Assembly (NCBI GenBank): GCA_020025425.1
Contig: JAHHSD010000005.1
Location: forward strand, 1-64,000
DNA: 64,000 bases
Origin: Oscillospiraceae bacterium
GTDB taxonomy: Bacteria > Bacillota > Clostridia > Oscillospirales > Oscillospiraceae
Direction: 5' to 3'
Below, in pieces: positions 53,265 to 60,636 of the stretch. The position numbers and the translations under genes were made by a program. The stretch's first letter is position 1. Every line of letters begins with the position of its first letter. The notes beneath the pieces were generated by a model that searched no databases, had not been told where the DNA came from, and saw only the letters and a list, made by a program, of their open reading frames with translations.

Positions 53265-53307
53265 GGCGGGGTGAGTGGAAACCTACTCACCCCGCCCTCT
53301 TTTTATT
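53265..53307 (+). terminator. Intra-operon terminator/attenuator after the binding-protein gene
   Basis: Perfect 12-base GC-rich stem (53265-53276 with 53285-53296, loop of eight) followed by CTCTTTTTATT. It should stop most transcripts after the binding-protein gene, leaving lower permease levels. Confidence 0.85.
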
Positions 53308-53339
53308 CAACTCCCATATGCCCATCACTTCCCTCCCAG

Positions 53340-53396
53340 GCGGCCGCCGTATAGGACAGCCCCGCACAATGCAGGGCTGCCCTATATTGCGGCCGC
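53340..53396. repeat. Long imperfect inverted repeat upstream of the first permease gene
   Basis: Two 23-base arms (53340-53362 and 53374-53396) match at 20 positions and enclose an 11-base loop. The stem ends 25 bases before the permease ribosome-binding site. It may protect the processed 3-prime or 5-prime mRNA end, or be a mobile palindromic unit. Confidence 0.75.
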
Positions 53397-53435
53397 CCCA
53401 CTGGAAATGAAGAACTTTAGAAAGGAGCTGTGCGC

Positions 53436-54311
53436 GTGGAAAAGCACAAGGGACGCAGCCGTTTTATCGCGCTGTGCGTCGCACCTGCGGTGATTCTGTT
53501 CACCATCTTTATGATCCTGCCCACATTCAACGTATTCCGTATGTCTCTGTTTGAGAGAGGTGCCTTCTCCTCCGACGAGACCTTCGTTGGCCTCAATAAC
53601 TTCAAGATCCTGTTCCAGGACACCAAATTCATCACCTCCATGCAGAACACGATCCTGCTGATCGTGGTGGTCACCATCGTGACCTTCGCCTTCGCGCTGG
53701 TGTTCGCAGGTATTCTGACCAAGGAAAAGATCAAGGGCCAGAACTTCTTCCGCATCATATTCTACATCCCCAACATCCTGTCCGTCGTCGTCATCGCAGG
53801 TATCTTCTCTGCCATCTACAAGCCCGACAACGGCATGCTCAACTCCATTCTCTCCATGATTTCCGGTGAGACGGTTCTGATTCTCTGGAAAGACCAGCCT
53901 CTGGTGGTGGTCAGCGTGATCATCGCTATGGTCTGGCAGGCCATCGGCTACTACATGGTCATGTACATGGCCTCTATGGCCAGCGTGCCCGAGAGCCTCT
54001 ACGAGTCCGCCAGCCTGGACGGCGCAGGCCGTGTCACCCAGTTCTTCCAGATCACCATTCCCCTGATCTGGACCAACATCCGCACCACCCTGACCTTCTT
54101 CATCATCTCCACCATCAATATGGCCTTCCTCTTTGTCAAGGCCATGGTCGCCAAGGGCATGCTGGACGTGGGTCTGAGCTTCATGTACGCACAGAAGGAC
54201 TTCGGTCTCTACGGCTACTCCATGGCAGCCGGCGTGATCATCTTCCTGTTCTCCTTCATCCTGTCCGCCCTGGTCAACAAGGTCACCTACCGTGAGCCCT
54301 TGGAATTCTAA
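53436..54311 (+). CDS. CUT1 sugar ABC transporter permease (MalF-like)
   Basis: First membrane subunit, 291 residues with six helices. The EAA loop that contacts the ATPase is ESASLDGAGRVTQFFQITIP near residue 195. Begins VEKHKGRSRF at GTG 53436, eight bases after AAAGGAG; the GTG two codons upstream lies too close to that site. Fifteen bases separate it from the second permease. Partner ATPase is not encoded in the window. Confidence 0.9.
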   Translation: MEKHKGRSRFIALCVAPAVILFTIFMILPTFNVFRMSLFERGAFSSDETFVGLNNFKILFQDTKFITSMQNTILLIVVVTIVTFAFALVFAGILTKEKIKGQNFFRIIFYIPNILSVVVIAGIFSAIYKPDNGMLNSILSMISGETVLILWKDQPLVVVSVIIAMVWQAIGYYMVMYMASMASVPESLYESASLDGAGRVTQFFQITIPLIWTNIRTTLTFFIISTINMAFLFVKAMVAKGMLDVGLSFMYAQKDFGLYGYSMAAGVIIFLFSFILSALVNKVTYREPLEF

Positions 54312-54326
54312 AGGAGGTCGTCAAGT

Positions 54327-55217
54327 ATGAAAGAAAAAAAATCCCATTCCGGCAGCGACCGCCTTTTCAAGGTATTTATCTATGTGGTCCTGATCATGCT
54401 GGCCGTCAGCATCATCGTCCCCGTGGCATGGGTATTCCTGGCCTCTGTCAAGCAGAATTCCGAGTTTTACGGCAACCCCTGGACCCTGCCCGCCACCTTC
54501 TACTGGCAGAACTTTGTCAATGCCTGGAACTCCGCCAAGATGGGCGAATATATGCTCAACTCCGTCACCGTCACCGCCCTGGCCCTGGTCCTGCTCCTGG
54601 TGATCGCTCTGCCCGCGTCCTACTGCCTGAGCCGCTTTAAATTCCGCGGCAGCAAGTTCCTGAACATGGCCTTTATGGCCGGCCTGTTCATCAACGTGAA
54701 CTACATCGTAGTCCCCATCTTCCTGATGCTGAAGGACGGCGACGTACTGCTGAAAAAGCTGGTCGGCAGCGGCTTTCTGCTGAACAACATCTTTGTGCTG
54801 GCTGTGGTCTACGCCGCCACCGCCCTGCCCTTCACCATTTACCTGCTCTCGGGCTACTTTGCCACCCTTCCCCACGACTTTGAGGAGGCCGCCTACATCG
54901 ACGGCGCCGGCTACGGCACCGCCATGACCCGCATCATCTTCCCCATGGCACAGCCCTCCATCATCACCATCATCCTCTTCAACTTCCTGTCCTTCTGGAA
55001 TGAATACATCATCTCCATGACCCTGATGAGCGCTGCCAAGGGTCCCAAGACCCTGCCGGTGGGTCTGCTCAATCTGATGCAGGCCCAGCAGTCCAAGGCC
55101 GAATTCGGCATCCTGTATGCCGGTCTGGTGCTGGTTATGCTGCCCACCCTGATCCTGTATATCTGCGTCCAGAAGAAGCTGACCCAGGGCATGACCGTGG
55201 GCGGACTGAAAGGCTGA
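54327..55217 (+). CDS. CUT1 sugar ABC transporter permease (MalG-like)
   Basis: Second membrane subunit, 296 residues, six helices, EAA loop EEAAYIDGAGYGTAMTRIIF near residue 190 and the usual MalG-type ending LTQGMTVGGLKG. AAAGGAGG precedes the ATG. Co-transcribed with the first permease, the small membrane protein and the phosphorylase. Confidence 0.92.
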   Translation: MKEKKSHSGSDRLFKVFIYVVLIMLAVSIIVPVAWVFLASVKQNSEFYGNPWTLPATFYWQNFVNAWNSAKMGEYMLNSVTVTALALVLLLVIALPASYCLSRFKFRGSKFLNMAFMAGLFINVNYIVVPIFLMLKDGDVLLKKLVGSGFLLNNIFVLAVVYAATALPFTIYLLSGYFATLPHDFEEAAYIDGAGYGTAMTRIIFPMAQPSIITIILFNFLSFWNEYIISMTLMSAAKGPKTLPVGLLNLMQAQQSKAEFGILYAGLVLVMLPTLILYICVQKKLTQGMTVGGLKG

Positions 55218-55228
55218 GGTGAATGACC

Positions 55229-55423
55229 ATGAAATTTTGGAAAGAACATTTGGGCCTTCGCGCCGCGCTGATGACTGTTTTCTTCCTGGTTGGTATGGCT
55301 CTGCTGTTTGCAGGCTGGGCAATGACAGGTAAGCTGGTCGGTCTGGGCATTATGATCGTGGGCCTGGTCCTGCTGCTCTGTGCCCTGCAGCTGTACAACA
55401 AGGTCTATGAGGACCCCAAGTAA
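55229..55423 (+). CDS. Small two-helix membrane protein in the importer operon
   Basis: 64-residue protein: short amphipathic N-terminus MKFWKEHLG, then two membrane helices (about 13-32 and 35-54) and a short charged tail ending YEDPK. The ATG at 55229 is seven bases after GAGGTG; an ATG two codons earlier is too close to it. Located between the permease and the phosphorylase genes with short gaps, so it belongs to the operon. No family recognised; it could modulate the importer. Confidence 0.7.
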   Translation: MKFWKEHLGLRAALMTVFFLVGMALLFAGWAMTGKLVGLGIMIVGLVLLLCALQLYNKVYEDPK

Positions 55424-55456
55424 TTCTACATTCTATTTTAAGAGGAGAGACTTCCC

Positions 55457-57625
55457 ATGAGTGATACCATCAACAAAGGCCGCGTAACCATCCCCACCGA
55501 CATTGACGTCGTCCCCGAGACCCTGGAGCTGCTGGAGCGCTGGGGTGCTGACGCCATCCGCGACTGCGACGGCACCGACTACCCCGCCGAGCTGAAGGAT
55601 GTGGACGCCAAGGTCTATTCCACCTACTACACCACCCGTAAGGACAACGCCTGGGCCAAGGCCAACCCCGATGAGGTCCAGCAGTGCTACATTATGACCG
55701 CCTTCCACACCGCCGCCGGCGGCCCCCTGTCCATCCCCCTGATGAAGGGCATCAGCAAGGAGCTGATGGAGGTCAACACCCGGGATGACATCAAGCGCTG
55801 GTGGGAAGTGGTGGACCGCACCACCGGCCAGCCCATCTCCCCTGACGCATGGCGCTGGGACGAGGCCACCGGCTGCGTGGTCATCGACCAGCCCGAGGCC
55901 TTCCATGAGTACACCGTCAGCTTCCTGGCCTACCTCATCTGGGACCCCGTTCACATGTACAACGCCGTCACCAACGACTGGAAGGATTTCGAGCACCAGA
56001 TCACCTTCGATGTGCGCCAGCCCAAGACCCACAAGTTCACCATGGAGCGTCTGCGCAAGTTCATCAACGAGCACCCCTATGTGAACGTCATCCGCTACAC
56101 CACCTTCTTCCACCAGTTCACCCTGGTATTCGATGAGCTCAAGCGGGAGAAGTACGTGGACTGGTACGGCTACTCCGCCTCCGTCTCCCCCTATATCCTC
56201 AAGCAGTTTGAGGAGGAGGTGGGCTACAAGTTCCGCCCCGAGTACATCATCGACCAGGGCTACTACAACAACCAGTACCGTGTCCCCTCCAAGGAGTTCA
56301 AGGACTTCATGGCCTTCCAGCGCCGCGAGGTGGCCAAGCTGGCCAAGGAAATGGTGGACATCACCCACGAGATGGGCAAGGAAGCCATGATGTTCCTGGG
56401 CGACCACTTCATCGGCACCGAGCCCTACATGGAGGAGTTCCAGTCCATCGGCCTGGACGCCGTGGTGGGCTCCGTGGGCAATGGCTGCACCCTGCGCCTG
56501 ATCTCCGACATCCCCGGCGTGAAGTACACCGAGGGCCGCTTCCTGCCCTACTTCTTCCCCGATACCTTCCACGAGGGCGGCGACCCCGTCCGTGAGGGCA
56601 AGGAGAACTGGGTGACCGCCCGCCGGGCCATCCTGCGCAAGCCCATCGACCGCATCGGCTACGGCGGCTATCTGAAGCTGGCCTGCCAGTTCCCCGAGTT
56701 TATCGACTACATCGAGAGCGTCTGCAAGGAGTTCCGCGTCCTCTACGAGAACATCAAGGGCACCACTCCCTTCTGCGTCAAGACCGTGGCCGTGCTGAAC
56801 AGCTGGGGCAAGTGCCGCTCCTGGGGCTGCCACATGGTTCACCACGCCCTCTATCAGAAGCAGAACTACTCCTATGCCGGCGTCATCGAGGCCCTGTCCG
56901 GCGCCCCCTATGACGTGCGCTTCCTGAGCTTTGACGACCTGCTGGCCGACTCCAAGGTGCTGGACAACGTGGACGTCATCATCAACGTGGGTGACGGCGA
57001 CACCGCCCACACCGGCGGCGCCATCTGGGAGAACCCCGTGATCTCCTCCATGATCAAGCAGTTCATCCACAACGGCGGCGGCTTCATCGGCGTGGGCGAG
57101 CCCGCCGGCCACCAGTACCAGGGCCGCTTCCTCCAGCTGGCCGGCGCCATGGGCGTGGAGAAGGAGACCGGCTTCACCCTGAACTATGACAAGTACAACT
57201 GGGAGGAGCATCCCGACCACTTCATCCTGAAGGACTGCACCAAGCCCGTGGACTTCGGCGAGGGCAAGAAGAGCATCTACGCCCTGGAGGGCGCTGAGGT
57301 GCTGGTCCAGAAGGACAAGGAGGTCCAGATGGCTGTCAACGAGTACGGCCAGGGCCGCACCGTGTATATCTCCGGCCTGCCCTACTCCTTCGAGAACAAC
57401 CGCCTGCTGCACCGCGCCGTGCTGTGGAGCGCCCACTCCGAGGCCGAGCTGGACCGCTGGTTCTCCTCCAACTTCAACGTGGAGGTCCACGCCTATGTCA
57501 AGAACGGCAAGTACTGCGTGGTCAACAACACCTACGAGCCCCAGAGCACCACGGTCTACAAGGGCGACGGCTCCAGCTTCCAGCTGGACCTGGCCGCCAA
57601 CGAGATCCGCTGGTACGAGATCTGA
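55457..57625 (+). CDS. lnpA: 1,3-beta-galactosyl-N-acetylhexosamine phosphorylase (GH112, LnpA type)
   Basis: Cytosolic enzyme that phosphorolyses galacto-N-biose or lacto-N-biose to galactose-1-phosphate and GalNAc or GlcNAc. The 722-residue product can be aligned by eye with the Bifidobacterium enzyme over its whole length: ELLERWGADAIRDCDGT, HEYTVSFLAYLIWDPVHMYN, MMFLGDHFIGTEPY (Asp316 corresponds to the presumed general acid), GVKYTEGRFLPYFFPDTF, ILNSWGKCRSW and VYISGLPYS. It closes the importer operon; AAGAGGAGAGA precedes the ATG. Products feed NahK, GalT and GalE, all in this window. GNB, LNB or D-galactosyl-rhamnose preference within GH112 is not certain, but NahK nearby favours HexNAc disaccharides. 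Confidence 0.93.
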   Translation: MSDTINKGRVTIPTDIDVVPETLELLERWGADAIRDCDGTDYPAELKDVDAKVYSTYYTTRKDNAWAKANPDEVQQCYIMTAFHTAAGGPLSIPLMKGISKELMEVNTRDDIKRWWEVVDRTTGQPISPDAWRWDEATGCVVIDQPEAFHEYTVSFLAYLIWDPVHMYNAVTNDWKDFEHQITFDVRQPKTHKFTMERLRKFINEHPYVNVIRYTTFFHQFTLVFDELKREKYVDWYGYSASVSPYILKQFEEEVGYKFRPEYIIDQGYYNNQYRVPSKEFKDFMAFQRREVAKLAKEMVDITHEMGKEAMMFLGDHFIGTEPYMEEFQSIGLDAVVGSVGNGCTLRLISDIPGVKYTEGRFLPYFFPDTFHEGGDPVREGKENWVTARRAILRKPIDRIGYGGYLKLACQFPEFIDYIESVCKEFRVLYENIKGTTPFCVKTVAVLNSWGKCRSWGCHMVHHALYQKQNYSYAGVIEALSGAPYDVRFLSFDDLLADSKVLDNVDVIINVGDGDTAHTGGAIWENPVISSMIKQFIHNGGGFIGVGEPAGHQYQGRFLQLAGAMGVEKETGFTLNYDKYNWEEHPDHFILKDCTKPVDFGEGKKSIYALEGAEVLVQKDKEVQMAVNEYGQGRTVYISGLPYSFENNRLLHRAVLWSAHSEAELDRWFSSNFNVEVHAYVKNGKYCVVNNTYEPQSTTVYKGDGSSFQLDLAANEIRWYEI

Positions 57626-57701
57626 TCGCTCTGTCAAGCCAGAGGGCCTGTTCCGGCGCATAACAGACTGCCCCGTGACTATGCGCTTCCGCTGAAACAG
57701 C

Positions 57702-57742
57702 GTGCCGCCTGCCGAGCCCCGGCAGGCGGCACTTTTTATATT
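57702..57742 (+). terminator. Terminator of the importer-phosphorylase operon
   Basis: Perfect 12-base stem (GTGCCGCCTGCC and complement, loop of seven), followed by TTTTTATATTC, 76 bases after the stop. Confidence 0.9.
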
Positions 57743-57792
57743 CTCCTGCTCGGCCCGGCTGGGCGAATATATCCGTCTTTTCGCCGTAACTA

Positions 57793-57821
57793 TTGAAAAA
57801 AACACCGTTTAGTGCTAAAAT
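57793..57821 (+). promoter_or_regulatory. Promoter of the MBOAT-SGNH operon
   Basis: TTGAAA (57793-57798) and TAAAAT (57816-57821), 17 bases apart, 54 bases before the chosen GTG start. Confidence 0.75.
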
Positions 57822-57874
57822 GCATTCTATCTGCACCCGGCTCATGCCGGAACTATTGCGAGGTGGAACCGTTC

Positions 57875-59302
57875 GTGCAATTCAATACCTATCTCTTTGT
57901 GTTGCTCTTTCTGCCCGTCTCCGTGACGGGCTATTTTGCCGCCAACCGGCTGTCCGACCGGGCAGGACAGCTTTTTTTGCTGGCCATGTCCCTGATCTTT
58001 TATGCCCAGGCCGGGGCCCGGTGCGTCCTGATCCTGCTGGGCAGCGCCCTGGTCAACTATACGCTCTCACTGCTGCTGCGGCGGCAGACCGGGGTCCTTC
58101 GGACCCTCCTGCTGGTGCTGGGTATTCTCTTTCATGTGGGGCTCCTCTTCTATTTCAAGTACTATAACTTCTTCCTCACCAACCTGAACCAGGTCCTTCA
58201 CACCCAGTTGGCCCTGAAGGACCTGATCCTGCCCCTGGGCATCAGCTTCTTCACCTTCCAGCAGCTCAGCTGGCTGCTGACCTGCACCAAGGAGGAGCTC
58301 CGGGATTGCAGCCTGCTGGAGTACGCCCTCTACATCCTGTTCTTCCCCAAGCTCATCATGGGCCCCCTGATGGAGCCGGAGGATTTCATCCCCCAGCTCC
58401 GGGACCCCAAGCGCAAGCGGCTGGACAGCGAGGACCTGATGCTGGGTATCCGCATGTTTACCCTGGGCCTGTTCAAAAAGGTGATCCTGGCCGACGCCTT
58501 CGTCAAGGCCGCCAACTGGGGCTTTGCCAATGAGAGCTCCCTCTTCTCCCTGGATGTGGTCCTGGTCATGCTGGCCTACACCTTCCAGATTTATTTCGAT
58601 TTCAGCGGGTACAGTGATATGGCCATCGGTGTGGCGAAAATGCTCCGCCTGGACCTGCCTGTCAACTTCGACGCCCCCTACCGGGCCCTCTCCATCGGCG
58701 GGTTCTGGAAGGGCTGGCATGTCTCCCTCACCACCTTCTTCACCCGCCACCTCTACATCCCTCTGGGCGGCAACCGTAAGGGGATCGCCCGGGGCTATCT
58801 CAATGTGATGATTGTCTTTCTGGTCAGCGGCATCTGGCACGGGGCCAACTGGACCTTCATCCTGTGGGGCGTCCTCCACGGCGCTGCCCAGGTGGTCTAT
58901 AAGATGATCCATACCTGGTACGACCGCCTGCCCAAGGTCCTGCGCTGGGCCCTCACCTTCGCTCTGGTCAACGTGCTGTGGCTTCTGTTCCGGGCCGAAA
59001 GCGTGGGTCAGTGGCTGCACATGCTGGGGCAGCTGGTCCCCTTCACCGGTCTGTCGGTGAGCGCCGAGCTGCTGTCCGCCCTGTGCCCCTTCCCCCGGCT
59101 GGGACTCCCTCCACTGCTGCTCCTCCCCCTGGCTGCGGCGGCACTGGCCCTGGGGCTGTGGCTCATCTGGTCCCTGTGCGGCAGCACCCATCGGCGCAGC
59201 TTCCCCAATACCCGGACCGCTATGGCCGCTCAGGTCATCATGCTGATGTGGTGCCTCATCTCCCTGAGCGGAGAGGCCACCTTCGTCTACTTCGGTTTCT
59301 GA
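57875..59302 (+). CDS. MBOAT-family membrane O-acyltransferase
   Basis: 475-residue polytopic enzyme of the AlgI/DltB group, which passes acyl groups across the membrane for O-acetylation or D-alanylation. About eleven helices; the active-site His is in SGIWHGANWTFILWG, and FWKGWHVSLTTFFTRHLYIPLGG is the family signature. The start is GTG at 57875, eight bases after GAGGTGG, giving MQFNTYLFVLLFLP, the usual N-terminus; the longer frame from 57812 includes the -10 box. The SGNH-like partner follows after 16 bases. No dltA/dltC genes are nearby, so acetylation of a surface polymer is more likely than D-alanylation. Confidence 0.88.
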   Translation: MQFNTYLFVLLFLPVSVTGYFAANRLSDRAGQLFLLAMSLIFYAQAGARCVLILLGSALVNYTLSLLLRRQTGVLRTLLLVLGILFHVGLLFYFKYYNFFLTNLNQVLHTQLALKDLILPLGISFFTFQQLSWLLTCTKEELRDCSLLEYALYILFFPKLIMGPLMEPEDFIPQLRDPKRKRLDSEDLMLGIRMFTLGLFKKVILADAFVKAANWGFANESSLFSLDVVLVMLAYTFQIYFDFSGYSDMAIGVAKMLRLDLPVNFDAPYRALSIGGFWKGWHVSLTTFFTRHLYIPLGGNRKGIARGYLNVMIVFLVSGIWHGANWTFILWGVLHGAAQVVYKMIHTWYDRLPKVLRWALTFALVNVLWLLFRAESVGQWLHMLGQLVPFTGLSVSAELLSALCPFPRLGLPPLLLLPLAAAALALGLWLIWSLCGSTHRRSFPNTRTAMAAQVIMLMWCLISLSGEATFVYFGF

Positions 59303-59318
59303 GCAAGGAGGTCTTTCT

Positions 59319-60434
59319 ATGAACGCAAAACAGTGGCTCAAACGCTATTTTCTCCTGCTGGGGGCCGCACTGGTCCTCACCATCGGTCTGGTGGTCTATG
59401 TGGACCCCTTTTTCCACTACCACGCCCCCAACCCGGAGCTCTATTACCCGCTGAACAACCAGCGCAGCCAGAATGACGGCATTCTTCGCCACTTCGACTA
59501 CAACGCTATCATCACCGGCAACTCCATGACCGAGAACTTCCGCACCTCCGAGGCGGACCGGCTCTTCGGCCTGGATTTTGTCAAAACCAGCTTCTCCGGG
59601 GCCACCTACCGGGAGATCAACGACCGGCTCACCACCGCTCTGGACACCCACCCTGACACCAAGCTGGTCATCCGCTGCCTGGACTTCTATGGCTTCTTCC
59701 AGGCCCCGGACGCCCTGCGCCAGGAGCTGGGCAGCTACCCCGACTACCTCTATGACCGCAACCCCTTCAACGATGTGAAATACGTTTTGAACAAAGACAT
59801 CATCTTTCAGCGGTGCCTGCCCATCCTGGCCCAGCGGCTGCGGGGGGAGCCGGGGGGCGTCACCCCCTTTGACCAGTACTCCTACTGGTCCGATCAGTTC
59901 CCCTACGGCAAGAACACCGTACTGAAGAAGCGCCTGGAGCTCCAGAAACCCTATGTCCAGGAGAGTCCTGTTGTCCACCTGACCCAGGAGGAGGCCGACC
60001 GTATCCGGGCCAACGCCCGGGAGAACCTGGTCCAGCTGGCCCTGGACCACCCGGACACCCAGTTCTACTGCTTCTTCCCCCCATTCGGCGGGGCCTACTG
60101 GGGCTCCCTCTGGGAGGGGGGCGGCCTGGAAAAGACCTTTGAGGCCCAGCGGCTCTATATCGAGGCCTGTCTGCCCTGCGAGAACATCACCCTTTTCTCC
60201 TTCCTGGACTGGTTTGACGTCATTACCGACCTGAATAACTACAAGGACGACTCCCACTACGGCGCCTGGATCAACACGAAAATGCTCCAGGCCATGGCGG
60301 CGGGAGAGAACCGGCTGACCCGGGAGAACTATCAGGCCCATCTCCAAAGGGTTTTGGACTTTTACAGCACCTTTGACTACAACACCCTCCTCACCCAGGA
60401 GGACCTGGAGGACACCCCCAGCGGACCCCAGTAA
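59319..60434 (+). CDS. AlgJ/DltD-like SGNH-family protein
   Basis: 371-residue protein with one N-terminal membrane helix (about 10-28) and an extracellular domain. Putative catalytic residues: Ser in ITGNSMTENF (about residue 69) and Asp/His in DDSHYGAWIN near residue 308, as in SGNH acyltransferases that work with MBOAT partners. AAGGAGG precedes the ATG. Together with the MBOAT gene it forms a two-gene O-acylation module; the polymer acylated is unknown. Confidence 0.78.
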   Translation: MNAKQWLKRYFLLLGAALVLTIGLVVYVDPFFHYHAPNPELYYPLNNQRSQNDGILRHFDYNAIITGNSMTENFRTSEADRLFGLDFVKTSFSGATYREINDRLTTALDTHPDTKLVIRCLDFYGFFQAPDALRQELGSYPDYLYDRNPFNDVKYVLNKDIIFQRCLPILAQRLRGEPGGVTPFDQYSYWSDQFPYGKNTVLKKRLELQKPYVQESPVVHLTQEEADRIRANARENLVQLALDHPDTQFYCFFPPFGGAYWGSLWEGGGLEKTFEAQRLYIEACLPCENITLFSFLDWFDVITDLNNYKDDSHYGAWINTKMLQAMAAGENRLTRENYQAHLQRVLDFYSTFDYNTLLTQEDLEDTPSGPQ

Positions 60435-60440
60435 CAGAAT

Positions 60441-60481
60441 GCCCCCGTATCCCGATCTGTCGGGACACGGGGGCGTTTGTG
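60441..60481 (+). terminator. Terminator of the MBOAT-SGNH operon
   Basis: Fifteen-base arms with one mismatch (60441-60455 and 60460-60474, loop TCTG), six bases after the stop, followed by GTTTGTGTG. Confidence 0.8.
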
Positions 60482-60506
60482 TGTCTCATTTATTTTCATT
60501 CTGTGA

Positions 60507-60535
60507 TTGACAAACTTTTACTTTTTTTCTATAAT
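60507..60535 (+). promoter_or_regulatory. Consensus promoter of the ABC exporter pair
   Basis: TTGACA (60507-60512) and TATAAT (60530-60535) with a 17-base spacer, a perfect sigma-A promoter, 102 bases before the first ABC gene. Confidence 0.92.
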
Positions 60536-60599
60536 GGTTAGGATTCTCTAACCACTTGGAGAATTTATTTATAGCGCACAAGTTAGTGTGTTCTAACTT
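60536..60599. promoter_or_regulatory. Tandem GTTAG-N6-CTAAC operators
   Basis: Two palindromes share the same half-sites and spacing: GGTTAG-N6-CTAACC (60536-60553) and AAGTTAG-N6-CTAACTT (60580-60599). Centres are 45 bases apart. The first begins right behind the -10 box and covers the likely transcription start. A dimeric repressor such as a MarR or TetR protein is the expected ligand; none is encoded next to it. Confidence 0.75.
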
Positions 60600-60636
60600 T
60601 TGAAACGCCGTGCGCAAGACTGGAGTGTATCTGACT

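Noticed and set aside
55433..57805. 790-codon minus-strand open frame
   Set aside because: Antisense shadow of the GH112 phosphorylase with Val/Gly/His-rich composition.
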